In this document: piece by piece, positions 50,601 to 61,044 of the stretch
Layout of the letters: each line of letters opens with the position of its first letter
Numbering within the stretch: position 1 is the first letter of the stretch
Source of the DNA: Thiotrichales bacterium
GTDB taxonomy: Bacteria; Pseudomonadota; Gammaproteobacteria; Thiomicrospirales; Thiomicrospiraceae
Assembly: GCA_016938655.1 (NCBI GenBank)
Contig: JAFGUG010000023.1
Location: forward strand, 184,438-248,437
Direction: 5' to 3'
Length of the DNA: 64,000 nucleotides
Program-made: the position numbers and the translations under genes
The notes under the pieces: generated by a model
What the model was told of the DNA's origin: nothing
Databases searched by the model: none
The model's input: the letters and a program-made list of their open reading frames with translations, nothing else

Positions 50601-50835
50601 GATTATTATGACCTCGTTAACCTTTACCATTGCGGCGATTCCGTTAATGCTAAGTACGGGTGCGGGGGCAGCAGCGCGTCAAGCAGTGGGAACAGGCCTG
50701 GTCGGTGGAATGATAGCCGCCACCTTATTTGCACCGTTGTTTGTACCGATGTTCTTCCGCTGGGTTGCCGAACTTTCTGAACGCTTTGGTGGTAAAAAAA
50801 CCACGACGATTGACCATCAACAGGAGACAAAATAG
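47692..50835 (+). CDS. RND multidrug efflux pump (AcrB/HAE1 family)
   Basis: This 1047-residue inner-membrane transporter is the proton-driven pump of a tripartite efflux system. It begins FSNYFINRPVLASVLSLVII, typical of the family. The proton-relay aspartates are in the TM4 segment GIVVDDAIIVVENVER. There are twelve membrane helices and two large periplasmic loops (about 35-335 and 560-865). The second half repeats the fold, with LIGLSAKNAILIVEV. Substrates cannot be read. The stop overlaps the GTG start of the outer-membrane gene (TAGTG). Confidence 0.96.
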   Translation: MFSNYFINRPVLASVLSLVIIIAGYLAMKAIPIAEYPEIVPPQVAVTAAYPGASAETISDTVAAPLEQAINGIDDMLYINSVTSSSGTLTLTVTFKIGTDIDQANINVNNKVQGALSKLPTEVQRAGVQVNKKSSSILKVIALYSDDSSLDTVFIANYGLINVLDELSRIPGVGEARQFGAKDYSMRIWLDPNKLAQYQLTPSDIYQSIQSQNSQFAAGRFGQEPMENAQAFTYTVTTEGRLSQPEQFENIILRAGTEGDTLRLKDVARVELGAQDYAFNATYDGKPTVPIGVFLKPGANALETSKLIDNKLAELSKNFPNGLDYAVPYDTTEFVNISIEKVIHTLLEALVLVILVVYLFLQNARATLIPVLAIPVSIIGTFIGMYLLDFSINQLTLFGMILAIGIVVDDAIIVVENVERIMHSENLSAREATKKAMSEITGPIVAIVLVLGAVFIPVAFIEGLTGQMYKQFAITIVISVTISGIVALSLTPALCANILKPIEHKSSGFFHLFNRFFEKTSSGFTAGVRTIMRYSLISVLLFGGLVFITYQALGGLPKGLIPQEDKGTLFVLNYLPPASSLSRTEAARDQASEMLLAHPDIAHSISFAGFDLQTFTQKTDSAVSFVTLNHWDERQAPDQSSQAIVGQLFGQLMAIPDAFSIPIGMPTIMGMSMTGGFEAYLQNRNGDGSLALSKVTEELIAKATARPELASVRTTFSTKVPQYEVNLNREKAQAMQVPINDVFAAMQATFGSLYVNDFNLYGRTYKVNLQSEANFREKPEDLSQVFVRSQTGEMIALSTLVSVKRLTGADVVDRFNLFPAAKLMGEPAPGFSSGQAIAAFEEVANEVMPNGYSLGWVGEAYQEKQSSSSGSQAFLFGLLFVFLILAAQYERWSIPIAVLTVVPFAVLGATLAVSLTGLQNDIYFQLGLLTLIGLSAKNAILIVEVGMQKHKQGMSLADAAETAAKLRFRPIIMTSLTFTIAAIPLMLSTGAGAAARQAVGTGLVGGMIAATLFAPLFVPMFFRWVAELSERFGGKKTTTIDHQQETK

Positions 50836-52280
50836 TGAAAAAAGTTACCCTTCTTTCGAGTCTGATTCCTGTCCTATTACTCAGTGGCTGTAGTCAAATT
50901 CCAAGCTACCAAAAACCCGTCACCGAACTACCCAGTGACAAAGCATGGCAACAAGCCAAACCCATGACACCGCTCACCCTTGCGGCTGACGAAAAAACTT
51001 GGTGGCAAGCGTTGACGGGGGATGCAGCCCTGCAAACCTTGATAGACGAAGCCTTATTGCATAACAGCGATATCGCCTTGGCCAAACTCAACTTACAACA
51101 AGCACAATTGCTGCTTAAACAGAGTCAATCGGCACAGTTTCCAGAATTGAGTGTTAACAGTGAACTTGCTCGAACTCGCTCGAGTGATGAAGCCTATCCA
51201 GTTGGCACAGGCGCCACCTTTGGGAATTTCTCACTAGGAGGCCTGCTCAGTTATGAAGTGGATTTATGGGGACGTGTTGATGCTCTAAACAAACAAGCCG
51301 AAGCCAACTTTAAAGCGACACAAGCGGATCAAAAAACCATTCAGCTGACGGTCACCGCGGCGGTGGCACAGGCCTATTTGAACTTAATGGCTTTTAACCA
51401 AAACGTTATGATTGCCCAAGAAACGGTGCAATCACGAACCGAAACCTTACAACTGCGGCAAACCCAACTGGCGTTTGGTAGCGTGACACCATTGACGGTT
51501 CATCAAGCCGAGTCCGAATTAGCAGCCGTGCAAATTGCGCTGCATCAAAAACAAGAGCAGCGTGATTTACAACTGCACGCCTTAGCCGTTTTAGTTGGTA
51601 AGTCGCCCAAAGCCTTAACCGACATGGCCAACCAAAACCTGTCGACCCAGCCGTTAACCGAATATGACAGTTTGCCCGTGCCCAACGCCCTGCCTTCAGA
51701 CTTATTAGAGCGCAGACCCGACATTCTTGCGATGGAGCAACGCTTAATTGCCGCCAATGCCAATATTGGGGTAGCCAAAGCGTCGCTATTTCCAAGCATT
51801 AGTTTAACAGGCCTGCTAGGTTTTCAAAGTGAAGCGTTAAGCCGATTATTTGACGGCGATAGCCTCACTTGGAATGCCGGTGCCGCAATTAACGCACCGA
51901 TTTTTGATTATGGTAAACGTCAATCACAAGTGCAAATTTCCCAAGCCCAGCAACAAGCGATGGTCATCAATTATCAGCAAACCATCCGCACGGCCTTTAA
52001 AGAGGTGCTGGATGCGTTAACGCAACTGGAAGCGAGTGCCCAACAACTCGACGCACAAAAACGCCAAGTCGTCGCATTAAACCAAATTCTGGATTTATCA
52101 CAAAAGCGTTTTGATGCGGGTTATTCAAGTTACTTAGAAGTATTAGATGCACAACGTAACTTGTTTAACGCAGAACTGGCGCAAGTATCGATGATGTTAA
52201 GCCACTCGAGTGCCTTAGTAAACTTGTATAAAGCACTGGGTGGAAGTTGGAAGCCAGAGCAGAAACAGGGTAAAACTTAG
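50835..52280 (+). CDS. Outer-membrane efflux lipoprotein (TolC/NodT-OprM type)
   Basis: This 481-residue protein is the outer-membrane channel of the RND system. The GTG start overlaps the pump stop by one base and has AGGAG about nine bases upstream. A lipobox (LLSGC) follows the signal at about residues 15-19, so it is lipidated like OprM. Two OEP repeats form the barrel and coiled-coil tunnel, with SYEVDLWGRVDALNKQAEAN and the later LLERRPDILAMEQRL block. A terminator follows the stop. Confidence 0.94.
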   Translation: MKKVTLLSSLIPVLLLSGCSQIPSYQKPVTELPSDKAWQQAKPMTPLTLAADEKTWWQALTGDAALQTLIDEALLHNSDIALAKLNLQQAQLLLKQSQSAQFPELSVNSELARTRSSDEAYPVGTGATFGNFSLGGLLSYEVDLWGRVDALNKQAEANFKATQADQKTIQLTVTAAVAQAYLNLMAFNQNVMIAQETVQSRTETLQLRQTQLAFGSVTPLTVHQAESELAAVQIALHQKQEQRDLQLHALAVLVGKSPKALTDMANQNLSTQPLTEYDSLPVPNALPSDLLERRPDILAMEQRLIAANANIGVAKASLFPSISLTGLLGFQSEALSRLFDGDSLTWNAGAAINAPIFDYGKRQSQVQISQAQQQAMVINYQQTIRTAFKEVLDALTQLEASAQQLDAQKRQVVALNQILDLSQKRFDAGYSSYLEVLDAQRNLFNAELAQVSMMLSHSSALVNLYKALGGSWKPEQKQGKT

Positions 52281-52307
52281 GCTAACGCCTCTCATGCTCT
52301 TTAAATC

Positions 52308-52336
52308 AAAAGGCCAATACTAATGGCCTTTTTTTT
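52308..52336 (+). terminator. Terminator of the RND efflux operon
   Basis: AAAAGGCCA and TGGCCTTTT pair around ATACTAA, and a run of eight T follows. It lies about 30 bp past the outer-membrane gene stop and 10 bp from the convergent ABC gene stop. Confidence 0.85.
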
Positions 52337-52348
52337 AACGCTTAAATC

Positions 52349-53164
52349 CTAATCCCCAATGCGTTGAATGTAGTAGCGATTATTTTTCTGCTGCAAATCC
52401 ATCTCAATATCAAAAATTGTCGATAAGTTCTGAGAGGTTAGAACCGACTGTTTTGAGCCTTGTTTGTAAATCGTTTTGTTATGCATTAACGCTACGTGAC
52501 TAATCTCTTCAAACACCTCCTCGATATGATGTGTCACTAAAACAATCGACAAACGACTTGATAGTTTTCTGAGTAACTTCAAAAAATGGTGCTGTGCTTT
52601 AAAGTCCAAACCGATAGTCGGTTCATCTAACAACAGCGCAATCGGGTTATGAATCAGCGCACGTCCAATGACACACAACCTTAACTGGCCCGTACTCATC
52701 TGATGCACGGGTTTGTTTTTAAGCGCTAATATGTCTAAAAAAGCCAAAGTTTCTTGCGCCTTTTGATGTTGGTCATCGCTAAAGTCTTGATGCTGGAACA
52801 CGTCAATCGAACTATAGAAGCCACTTAACACTACCTCGTAGGCGGTTAAAAAATTACCGTGAACCGCAAAGTAATTGTGTAAGTCGTGGGTAATGATTCC
52901 GAAGTGTTGTTTAAGTTCAAAGATATGCCAAACCGACTTGCCCAGCACCTCTTTTTTAAATGGGTATTTAGGGTTCGGGTAAAGGTCATTTGAAATCAAC
53001 TTAATTAAGGTCGATTTGCCACTACCATTGCGGCCTAAAATAACCCAATGCTGATTACGTTGAATCGTTAAATTAATATTCTCAAGTACCGGCGCGTCAC
53101 CATAACTGACATAAATGTCTTTAAAATCCAGTAAAGCATGTGCATGAACGTTATCCGCTTTCAC
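52349..53164 (-). CDS. Stand-alone ABC ATPase (ModF/YlmA-like)
   Basis: This 271-residue protein is a single ABC-type nucleotide-binding domain. Walker A is [13 protein letters not shown], the signature reads MSTGQLRLCVIGRAL (a STGQ variant of LSGGQ), Walker B is IALLLDEPTIGLD and the H-loop is VTHHIEEV. No permease or binding-protein gene is nearby. The shape resembles the ModF/YlmA/PhrA group of ABC ATPases, some linked to repair or unknown roles rather than transport. It lies between the RND operon terminator and ssb, and converges on the efflux genes. Confidence 0.85.
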   Translation of the reverse strand: MKADNVHAHALLDFKDIYVSYGDAPVLENINLTIQRNQHWVILGRNGSGKSTLIKLISNDLYPNPKYPFKKEVLGKSVWHIFELKQHFGIITHDLHNYFAVHGNFLTAYEVVLSGFYSSIDVFQHQDFSDDQHQKAQETLAFLDILALKNKPVHQMSTGQLRLCVIGRALIHNPIALLLDEPTIGLDFKAQHHFLKLLRKLSSRLSIVLVTHHIEEVFEEISHVALMHNKTIYKQGSKQSVLTSQNLSTIFDIEMDLQQKNNRYYIQRIGD

Positions 53165-53203
53165 TGAGAATACTCCTTCAACAACTCTTTTCTAAAACAC
53201 AAA

Positions 53204-53225
53204 AAAGCGCCTTATAAGGCGCTTT
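53204..53225 (-). terminator. Terminator of ssb
   Basis: AAAGCGCCTTATAAGGCGCTTT is a perfect 22-bp palindrome (arms GCGCCTT/AAGGCGC), with a T run on the minus strand. It lies 30 bp beyond the ssb stop. Confidence 0.85.
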
Positions 53226-53254
53226 CAGTGTCAAACAATTTATCTCTAAGCTGC

Positions 53255-53884
53255 CTAAAAAGGCACATCATCGTCATCAAAATCATTTGGCACATAGGCC
53301 GGTGCTTTTTGTGGCTGACCACCCATTGGGTTTTGCTGTGCGCCACCCATAGGTCCTTGCTGAGGTTGCTGGAATCCACCTTGGTTCATAGGCTGGCCAC
53401 CCATTTGATTGCCCATTCCCATTGGTGCCGCTTGTTGTGGCTGCTGATAGCCGCCCTGATTACGGTTTTGGTTCATACCACCTTGCTGACCGCCTTGTTG
53501 CGGCGCACCACCAAACTGCGCATCGCCTCCACCTTGACGGCCACCAAGCATCTGCATGCTGCCAGAGAAACCATCAATGACCACTTCCGTGCTATAACGA
53601 TCTTGCCCTGAAGCTTGATCTTGCCACTTACGCGTTTGTAACTTACCTTCTAGATAAACTTGCGATCCTTTGGTTAAGTACTGGCCCGCAATTTCGGCTA
53701 ATTTGCCAAAAATAACCACGCGGTGCCATTCGGTTTTCTCTTGCTTTTGACCCGATGCCTTATCGTTCCATTGCTCACTGGTTGCCACATTCAAGTTGGT
53801 AATGGCATTACCGTTGGCTGCATACTTTACTTCAGGGTCTCTTCCTAAAGTACCGACTAAAATTACTTTGTTTACACCGCGCAT
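53255..53884 (-). CDS. ssb: Single-stranded DNA-binding protein
   Basis: SSB coats single-stranded DNA and recruits repair and replication proteins through its tail. The N-terminal OB fold (1-115) starts [19 protein letters not shown] and includes [10 protein letters not shown] and [16 protein letters not shown] long Gly/Gln/Asn/Pro-rich linker (about 117-195) follows, and the conserved acidic tip is FDDDDVPF. The 209-residue length is slightly above E. coli (178) because of the linker. It is monocistronic with a strong terminator and no visible LexA box. Confidence 0.97.
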   Translation of the reverse strand: MRGVNKVILVGTLGRDPEVKYAANGNAITNLNVATSEQWNDKASGQKQEKTEWHRVVIFGKLAEIAGQYLTKGSQVYLEGKLQTRKWQDQASGQDRYSTEVVIDGFSGSMQMLGGRQGGGDAQFGGAPQQGGQQGGMNQNRNQGGYQQPQQAAPMGMGNQMGGQPMNQGGFQQPQQGPMGGAQQNPMGGQPQKAPAYVPNDFDDDDVPF

Positions 53885-53944
53885 AGATATTCTCTTTTCA
53901 ATTAGTTAATACAATCTGTTTCGTTTGATATTGCGCAAACCAGA

Positions 53945-55336
53945 CTAATTTTTACTTTGTTCTATATAGTTAATGAGCGTCTCTTCATTCAAGACTTTTC
54001 TGTCTACCTTGAAGAAGATTCGACTCTCTTCCGGTAGAACAACCACTTCGTAGATGCCATCATAGGCTAACAGCTTGGTTTTAAGGCCTTCTACTTCACT
54101 CTCTGAAATGTTCTCTAATGGCACAGAAGCGATACTTAACGGCAGCGGTTTTTGCATAGTAATTGCGGCAATAAACCACGCTGCACCGATCAAAGTGGTG
54201 AAAATAAAGACCCCATTATAACCATAATGCTGATAAAAATATCCCCCTAATGCGCCCCCCACAGCCGCCCCTAAAAACTGACTGGTTGAGAACACGCCAC
54301 TGGCGGTGCCTTTTTTATCCGCCGGTGCCAGCTTCACCACCAATGACGGTAAGGAGGCTTCAAGCAGGTTAAACGCAGTAAAGAAAATTAACAGTAAAAC
54401 AAACAGCGCCCAGAACCCTTCGTGAACGTTCATAAAGCCAATTTGTACCAATGCCAAGGTGGCCACCGCACCGATAAAAATCGGTTTCATTCGGTCACGG
54501 CTTTCTGCTTGAATAATAAACGGCACCATCAACACAAAAGACAACAGCATGACGGGTAGATAAACGTGCCAGTGATCCAGCACGTCTAATTGAGCGCCAT
54601 CACGTAACGCCAACGGCACCACAATAAACATGGCGGTTAGCATAGCGTGCAAAATAAACACCCCTAAATCGAGTCTTAACAATTGTTTATCACGCAAGAT
54701 TTCACCAAACTGACTGGTATCGGTTCCGGCTTCACGTTGAAAGGTTTGATTCTCAATTTTTGGCAGGGCAAAAATCACCAATAAAATACCAATGACGGCG
54801 AGCAAACCAATAATCCAGAAAATACCGCGCACGCCAAAAAGCGAGGCTAACACCGGCCCCGCAATCAAAGAAAGCGTAAAGGACAGACCAATGGTAATAC
54901 CCACTATCGACAAGGCACGCAGACGATATTTTTCTGTGACTAAGTCAGCCACCGAAGCCATTAATACCGCAGCCACCGCGCCCATGCCTTGAATGGCACG
55001 ACCAATAATCATCATCTCGATGGAGTCGGCTAAGGCACAGATAACCGAACCTGCCATAAACACCAGCATGCCTAAAATCATGAGTGGTTTACGGCCGTAT
55101 TTATCAGACAACATGCCATACGGTATTTGCAACAGCGCTTGGGTTAAGCCGTAGATTCCCATCGCAATACCAATTTGCAGACCGGTGACCTCTGAGAACT
55201 CGGCTTCTGCAAACAGCGCAAACACTGGGAAAATCATAAACAACCCTAACATTCGGGTTGAGAAGATACCCGCAATGGAAAAGGCGGCACGGCGTTCAGT
55301 TGGGCTCATACTACCTTGAGCACTCACAATGGACAT
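53945..55336 (-). CDS. yajR: YajR-like MFS transporter with C-terminal YAM domain
   Basis: This 463-residue protein aligns by eye with E. coli YajR (454 aa). It has twelve membrane helices, motif A as YGMLSDKYGRKPLM, and QLFFVAFNLMEA-type sequence near helix 9. A C-terminal soluble YAM-type domain of about 65 residues (about 395-463) begins SVPLENISESEVEGL. The YAM domain has a ferredoxin-like fold in YajR. The substrate is unknown. It stands alone, with ssb downstream and a divergent SIMPL gene upstream. Confidence 0.88.
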   Translation of the reverse strand: MSIVSAQGSMSPTERRAAFSIAGIFSTRMLGLFMIFPVFALFAEAEFSEVTGLQIGIAMGIYGLTQALLQIPYGMLSDKYGRKPLMILGMLVFMAGSVICALADSIEMMIIGRAIQGMGAVAAVLMASVADLVTEKYRLRALSIVGITIGLSFTLSLIAGPVLASLFGVRGIFWIIGLLAVIGILLVIFALPKIENQTFQREAGTDTSQFGEILRDKQLLRLDLGVFILHAMLTAMFIVVPLALRDGAQLDVLDHWHVYLPVMLLSFVLMVPFIIQAESRDRMKPIFIGAVATLALVQIGFMNVHEGFWALFVLLLIFFTAFNLLEASLPSLVVKLAPADKKGTASGVFSTSQFLGAAVGGALGGYFYQHYGYNGVFIFTTLIGAAWFIAAITMQKPLPLSIASVPLENISESEVEGLKTKLLAYDGIYEVVVLPEESRIFFKVDRKVLNEETLINYIEQSKN

Positions 55337-55482
55337 TCAGGATTCCTTATCTGGGGTTGCGAAGCAGAGAGGCGATATTGACCAGAAAAACAGTTGAGCT
55401 TTCACTCAAGCTTTGCTGCGTAATGAAATCGCGTGCAATTCGACTTTAAATTTAAAGCACGAATTATAACATTCTAGTTAAT

Positions 55483-55511
55483 TTGACACCGCCATAATTG
55501 CCCCCTACACT
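55483..55511 (+). promoter_or_regulatory. Sigma70-type promoter of the SIMPL gene
   Basis: TTGACA (55483-55488), a 17-bp spacer and TACACT (55506-55511) give a consensus -35 with a 4-of-6 -10, about 60 bp before the ATG. Confidence 0.65.
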
Positions 55512-55569
55512 CAGAAAATAGAACCCGTAGGGGTTGATCTAAATAGAATCGTTTACTGGAGTGACTGTA

Positions 55570-56298
55570 ATGCCTAAAATTCTGGATTCTCAACGCGCTT
55601 ATTTTTCAGCAGGCCTGCTCATTTTTATGGTTTTGGCACTGTTTTTAAATACACCGGCTGTGGCCGATGACGACCCTAAGCACGGGCACAGTATTCATTT
55701 CTCAGTCACGGAAAGCAACAGAGTAGACAACGATTTAGTGGCCGTCACCTTTCGCTATGTGACCCAAGCGCCCACCGCAGAGTTAGTGATGCAGGCCATT
55801 AATCAAAAAATGCAGGCCGCGCATCAAGCATTAAAAGGCGTTAACACAATTGAAGTGCAAACTGCGCAATACCATGTCAACCCGGTTTACGACAAAAACC
55901 GAGTGATTACCCACTGGCAAGGTCAACAAAGTGTAACCGTGCGCACTGCAAACCAAGCAGGCCTGCCTAAATTACTGGAAAAGATTCAACCTTTCTTAAG
56001 CTATCAGTCGATGAGTTTTTATGTGTCTGAAGACAAACAACAACAGGCCAAAGATCAGTTACTGGATAAAGCATTGAAGCAGTATCAAACTAAAGCCAAA
56101 CACATAGCCGCAAGCTTTGGAGCCAAACACTATCAACTGATTGAAACACGTATAGACCTACCCAACCAAGCCATGCCGTATAGAGAAAATACCATGATGA
56201 CCGCACGCGCAATGAGCGATATGGCCGCGCCTGTGGTGGAAGCAGGCAAAAGCGAACTGCAGGTGCAAATTACTGGCAAGTTATTCATTCCACATTAG
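55570..56298 (+). CDS. SIMPL-domain (DUF541) periplasmic protein
   Basis: This 242-residue protein resembles the SIMPL/DUF541 family (E. coli YggE type), whose molecular function is unsettled though linked to oxidative-stress tolerance. A signal peptide is present (about 10-30; hydrophobic core then AVADDD). The family-like core includes [20 protein letters not shown] and [13 protein letters not shown] chose the ATG at 55570, with GGAG eight bases upstream, over the GTG at 55561. A CAGGCCTG copy (55610-55617) lies inside the signal-peptide coding sequence and a second at 55958-55965. Confidence 0.8.
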   Translation: MPKILDSQRAYFSAGLLIFMVLALFLNTPAVADDDPKHGHSIHFSVTESNRVDNDLVAVTFRYVTQAPTAELVMQAINQKMQAAHQALKGVNTIEVQTAQYHVNPVYDKNRVITHWQGQQSVTVRTANQAGLPKLLEKIQPFLSYQSMSFYVSEDKQQQAKDQLLDKALKQYQTKAKHIAASFGAKHYQLIETRIDLPNQAMPYRENTMMTARAMSDMAAPVVEAGKSELQVQITGKLFIPH

Positions 56299-56354
56299 GT
56301 TTATCAAACCGCTGTCGTTTATAATGATTTCTTTTAAAGAGATGGCATTCACTG

Positions 56355-59165
56355 ATGTTAGAAGAAATCATTATCCAGGGGGCTCGTACCCATAACCTAA
56401 AAAACATTGACGTGACTCTACCTAGGGACAAGTTAATCGTTATAACAGGCCTGTCGGGTTCTGGAAAATCTTCACTCGCGTTTGACACCATCTATGCCGA
56501 AGGCCAACGCCGTTATGTCGAATCGCTTTCGACTTACGCTCGCCAATTCTTATCGGTTATGGAAAAACCCGACCTAGACCACATTGAAGGTCTGTCACCG
56601 GCGATTTCCATCGAACAAAAATCGACCTCGCACAATCCACGCTCAACCGTCGGAACCGTCACCGAAATTTACGACTATCTGCGCTTATTGTTTGCCCGTG
56701 CCGGTACGCCGCGTTGCCCAACGCACCATAATGACCTTGAAGCGCAAACCGTTAGCCAGATGGTTGACCATACCTTAGAACTACCAGAAGGCACGAAATG
56801 TCTGTTAATTGCACCGGTGGTGCGTGGCAAAAAAGGCGAACATCATACGCTACTAGATGAACTGCAAGCGCAAGGGTTTGTGCGTGTACGCATTGACGGC
56901 GAAGTGCGTGAATTAGACGGCAAGATCGAGCTGGATAAAAACAAGAAACACAATATAGAAGTGATTGTGGACCGCTTTAAAGTCCGTGCCGACATGAAAC
57001 AACGTTTGGCAGAATCCTTTGAAACCGCTCTGCGTTTAGCGGAAGGCATTGCCCAAGTGTTACCGATGGATGAAGAGGACGATTTTGAACTGCTGTTCTC
57101 TGAAAAGTTCTCTTGCCCACAATGTGGCTACTCGGTACCGGAATTAGAGCCGCGTATCTTCTCGTTTAATAATCCACACGGTGCTTGCCCAACCTGCGAT
57201 GGTTTAGGCATTAAAGACAATTTTGATCCCAAACGCATAATCAACCACCCAGAACTTAGTTTAGCCGGTGGCGCGATTCGTGGATGGGATCGTCGTCACA
57301 AATACTATTACGACATCCTTAAAGCGGTGGCCGACCATTACCAGTTTGATGTAGAAACACCGTGGGAAGAACTGAGCGCTGAACAACAAAAAGTCATTCT
57401 CTACGGTTCAGGAAAGAAAAAGATTCCCCTGCCACATGGTAAATACAGTGACACCCGTCGCTTTGAAGGCGTTATTCCAAATATGGAACGCCGTTTTGCA
57501 GAAACCGAGAGTAAAACCGTTCGTGATGAACTGGATAAGTTTCGGGTGACGACAAAATGCCCAACCTGCGATGGCACGCGACTCAATGAGGCGGCACGCA
57601 ATGTCTTTGTGGGCGACCGCTCTCTGCCCTCGTTAACCGAACTACCGATTAACGATATTCACCAGTTTTTTACCGATGTCGTGCTCACCGGAGCAAAAGG
57701 CAAAATTGCCGACAAAATCATCAAAGAGGTGCACGACCGCTTAAGCTTTTTGGTGAATGTCGGCTTGAACTATTTGTCACTGAGCCGCAGCGCTGAAACC
57801 TTGTCGGGTGGTGAATCACAACGCATTCGATTAGCCAGTCAAATTGGCGCAGGTCTGGTCGGTGTGATGTATGTACTGGATGAGCCCTCTATCGGCTTAC
57901 ATCAACGCGACAACGACCGTCTACTTGCTACGCTCACCCATTTACGTGACCTGGGTAATACCGTCATTGTGGTTGAACACGATGAAGATGCGATTCGTGC
58001 GGCCGATTATGTCTTGGATATTGGCCCGGGCGCGGGGATTCATGGCGGACGCATTATGGCGGAAGGCACGCCACAAGAGGTCATGGATAACCCCAACTCG
58101 TTAACGGGACAGTTTTTAAGTGGGGCACGCAAAATAGAGGTGCCCGGTGAACGTTTAAAACCCGATACCGATAAATGGTTGACCATTACTGGAGCCAGCG
58201 GTAACAACTTGCAAGATGTGACCTTACAAATTCCAGCAGGCCTGCTCACTTGTATCTCTGGGGTTTCGGGTTCGGGTAAATCCACTTTAATTAATGCCAC
58301 ACTCTCTAAGCTTGCGGCTAATATGCTGAATGGTGCAGAACAACTTGTTGCACCACATAAATCGGTTTCAGGCATGGAGCACTTTGATAAGTCGGTGAAC
58401 ATCGACCAAAGTGCGATTGGTCGTACACCACGTTCTAACCCAGCGACTTACACCGGTTTATTTACCCCTATTCGTGAGTTACTTTCTGCGACACCTGAAT
58501 CTCGAACACGTGGTTACACGCCTGGTCGCTTTAGTTTTAACGTTAAGGGTGGACGATGTGAGGCCTGTCAGGGCGATGGTGTTATTAAAGTAGAGATGCA
58601 CTTCTTACCGGATGTGTATGTGCCTTGTGATACCTGTCATGGTGCGCGTTATAACCGTGAAACACTGCAAGTAGAATACAAGGGCAAAAACATTCACCAA
58701 ATCTTAGAGATGACGGTTGAAGACGCCCGCGCCTTCTTTGATGTGATTCCGGTGTTAGCCCGCAAACTGCAAACGCTTATGGATGTAGGCTTGGGCTATA
58801 TTAAGCTCGGCCAGAGTGCGACCACCCTTTCGGGCGGTGAAGCACAGCGTGTTAAGTTAGCCAAAGAGCTCTCTAAACGCGACACTGGCAACACACTCTA
58901 CATTTTGGATGAACCGACCACAGGCCTGCACTTCCATGATATTGAGCTGTTATTAAAAGTGATTCGTCACCTACGTGACCAAGGCAATACCATTGTGATT
59001 ATTGAACACAATTTAGATGTGATTAAAACCGCAGATTGGATTGTGGATTTAGGCCCTGAAGGCGGTTCAGGGGGTGGGCAAATTGTGGCAACCGGCACGC
59101 CAGAAGAGATTGCAGCTTGTAAAGCATCGCATACCGGGCACTATTTAAAAAACATGCTAAGTTAA
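56355..59165 (+). CDS. uvrA: Excinuclease ABC subunit A
   Basis: UvrA is the damage-recognition ATPase of nucleotide-excision repair. The 936-residue length is normal (E. coli 940). It has two ABC modules with Walker A sequences [15 protein letters not shown] and [13 protein letters not shown], and signatures [14 protein letters not shown] and [14 protein letters not shown]. The zinc modules show [21 protein letters not shown] and [16 protein letters not shown] at 56320-56325 may serve as its -10; no LexA box (CTGT-N8-ACAG) was seen. Three CAGGCCTG copies lie in the gene. Its stop overlaps the stop of the convergent SulP gene. Confidence 0.98.
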   Translation: MLEEIIIQGARTHNLKNIDVTLPRDKLIVITGLSGSGKSSLAFDTIYAEGQRRYVESLSTYARQFLSVMEKPDLDHIEGLSPAISIEQKSTSHNPRSTVGTVTEIYDYLRLLFARAGTPRCPTHHNDLEAQTVSQMVDHTLELPEGTKCLLIAPVVRGKKGEHHTLLDELQAQGFVRVRIDGEVRELDGKIELDKNKKHNIEVIVDRFKVRADMKQRLAESFETALRLAEGIAQVLPMDEEDDFELLFSEKFSCPQCGYSVPELEPRIFSFNNPHGACPTCDGLGIKDNFDPKRIINHPELSLAGGAIRGWDRRHKYYYDILKAVADHYQFDVETPWEELSAEQQKVILYGSGKKKIPLPHGKYSDTRRFEGVIPNMERRFAETESKTVRDELDKFRVTTKCPTCDGTRLNEAARNVFVGDRSLPSLTELPINDIHQFFTDVVLTGAKGKIADKIIKEVHDRLSFLVNVGLNYLSLSRSAETLSGGESQRIRLASQIGAGLVGVMYVLDEPSIGLHQRDNDRLLATLTHLRDLGNTVIVVEHDEDAIRAADYVLDIGPGAGIHGGRIMAEGTPQEVMDNPNSLTGQFLSGARKIEVPGERLKPDTDKWLTITGASGNNLQDVTLQIPAGLLTCISGVSGSGKSTLINATLSKLAANMLNGAEQLVAPHKSVSGMEHFDKSVNIDQSAIGRTPRSNPATYTGLFTPIRELLSATPESRTRGYTPGRFSFNVKGGRCEACQGDGVIKVEMHFLPDVYVPCDTCHGARYNRETLQVEYKGKNIHQILEMTVEDARAFFDVIPVLARKLQTLMDVGLGYIKLGQSATTLSGGEAQRVKLAKELSKRDTGNTLYILDEPTTGLHFHDIELLLKVIRHLRDQGNTIVIIEHNLDVIKTADWIVDLGPEGGSGGGQIVATGTPEEIAACKASHTGHYLKNMLS

Positions 59166-60937
59166 GTGTTTTTAATGGCGGTTTCCTCAGTTGAGGAACC
59201 TCCGTTCACGTCAGAACGATCATCTTGTAATACTGCACTCGCAGAATCGATTATAGCTACTGCTTTTTGAGCCTCTTCCAAACTGGCAAACAGCTGAAAG
59301 TGTGCGCCAAAATTCGACAAGCCATAACGCGCAAGTGTGCGTAAAGGTTGGAATTGCAGCTCACTTAAATACACTTCGACACCCCGCGCTTCTGCATAAT
59401 TCATAAATCGACGTAACGCTGATAACCCCCCCGTGTCTAAAATAGTCACCGCATCCATCTGAATCACAATGCCTTTTTTACCCTCTAATGTTTCGGACAA
59501 TTCAGAAAATAGTCGGTCTGCCGCCGCAAAAAACAAGGGGCCTTGAATACGGTAAAAACTCCAGTTTTCTGGCATAAATTCACTGCGATAACGTTTATCT
59601 TGATGAATGTCTTGCAGCTTAGTCATATCCGCAATCTCTTTAACAAACAAGATCGAGGCTAGCACCATCCCAATCGTGACGGCAACGACAACATCAAAAA
59701 TTAGAATAATCACAAAGCAGGTCAAATACACCCAGGTATCGTTGCTTCGGCCTTTTATTAAAGCAATCGCTCGAGGGAACTCACTCATACGCCACGCAAC
59801 TAAAATCAGTAACGCGGACATAGCCGGTATAGGTAAATGCATGAGCAGACTGGCTAAGAAATAGATAGCAAACAGCACGACAAGAGCATGAATCACCCCT
59901 GAAATGGGCGAAACTGCCCCTGCACGTAAATTCGTAATGGAGCGGGCTATTGCGCCACTGGATGCAAAGCCACCAAACAAAGGTGACAAAACATTACCGA
60001 TACCTTGTCCTAACAATTCACTGTTTGGCGAGTGGCGTGTCCCAGCAGCATTATCAAGTACAACCGCACAAAAAACCGATTCCATCGCACCTAAAACCGC
60101 TAAAGCAAAAGCCACAGGAAGCAGGACTTTAAACATCTCCCAGATTTGAGGCGATGTCATCTCACTTAAGCTATTAAATATCCAAACACCTTGAAAGCTT
60201 GGAAAATAGTGTGGAAGTTGGTCAAAAAGTTCGCCAACCGTTAAAATTTGGGCGCCTTGTAAGTTCCAATAATAGACGGCAATCGCTGCAAGAACCAATC
60301 CGGGCAAATGACCTGGCACGGGAATCTTAAGACGTCGCCATAAAATCATAAACAGTAAGGTGCCAAATCCAACGGCTGTGGACTGCCAGTGAAAAGACTC
60401 CATACTTTCAAACATAATCCAAAGACGCTGTAAAAAATCACTTGGCGTTTCGACAAGTTGAAGTCCAAAAAAGTCCTTCATCTGTAAAAAGATAATCAGC
60501 GTTGCAATCCCCGTAGTGAACCCAAGTGTTATGGCTTCGGGTATATACTCAATCCACCGTCCAAACCTTAAAAAGGCCATGAGCATCAGCAAAAAGCCGG
60601 CAAGCAATGAAACCAGTATTAACCCTAAAAGGCCGTAGGCTTCAGTAACAGGAATTAACAGAATAACGAATGAAGCGGTTGGACCCGCAATACTAAATCT
60701 TGAGCCCCCCGCTAAAGCGGTGAAAATTCCTGCAACAATCGCTGTATAGAGACCATAAATCGGTGACACACCAATACCGGTCGCTAACGCCATCGAAATA
60801 GGAATCGTTAAAATACCTACCGTGATACCCGCAATTAAGTCCTTACTGAATAGATCACGGTTATAACCTTGCTTCTGCAAGGCATCGATCAATCCATACC
60901 CTAGTTTAAGGCTGGTTAAATAACTTCTCTGGTTCAT
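59162..60937 (-). CDS. SulP-family anion transporter with STAS domain
   Basis: This 591-residue protein is a SulP (SLC26-type) permease. The membrane part (about 28-440) shows [19 protein letters not shown], the family segment [16 protein letters not shown], and 12-14 helices. A C-terminal STAS domain (about 455-560) shows [19 protein letters not shown]. Transported ions in the family include sulfate, bicarbonate, and C4-dicarboxylates (DauA). In a chemolithoautotroph bicarbonate uptake is attractive, but this is inference. It is tail-to-tail with uvrA with a 4-bp overlap. Confidence 0.92.
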   Translation of the reverse strand: MNQRSYLTSLKLGYGLIDALQKQGYNRDLFSKDLIAGITVGILTIPISMALATGIGVSPIYGLYTAIVAGIFTALAGGSRFSIAGPTASFVILLIPVTEAYGLLGLILVSLLAGFLLMLMAFLRFGRWIEYIPEAITLGFTTGIATLIIFLQMKDFFGLQLVETPSDFLQRLWIMFESMESFHWQSTAVGFGTLLFMILWRRLKIPVPGHLPGLVLAAIAVYYWNLQGAQILTVGELFDQLPHYFPSFQGVWIFNSLSEMTSPQIWEMFKVLLPVAFALAVLGAMESVFCAVVLDNAAGTRHSPNSELLGQGIGNVLSPLFGGFASSGAIARSITNLRAGAVSPISGVIHALVVLFAIYFLASLLMHLPIPAMSALLILVAWRMSEFPRAIALIKGRSNDTWVYLTCFVIILIFDVVVAVTIGMVLASILFVKEIADMTKLQDIHQDKRYRSEFMPENWSFYRIQGPLFFAAADRLFSELSETLEGKKGIVIQMDAVTILDTGGLSALRRFMNYAEARGVEVYLSELQFQPLRTLARYGLSNFGAHFQLFASLEEAQKAVAIIDSASAVLQDDRSDVNGGSSTEETAIKNT

Positions 60938-61032
60938 AGGTCTCTTAAAAAGTAGGCGTTATAGTTAATATGATTAGTTAAAGTGGGGATGGAACTGTGT
61001 GAATGATCACACTAAGCATTTAATCAAAAGCG

Positions 61033-61044
61033 AGCAGGCCTGCT
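61033..61044. repeat. AGCAGGCCTGCT palindrome at the tcdA stop
   Basis: A perfect 12-bp palindrome beginning at the last base of the tcdA stop codon, between the tcdA and SulP genes. Flanks are T/A-rich (TTACTTTTTAT on the gene side). Confidence 0.85.

Noticed and set aside
56285..56354. LexA box upstream of uvrA
   Set aside because: A CTGT half-site is present near 56312, but no ACAG partner lies at the required spacing.
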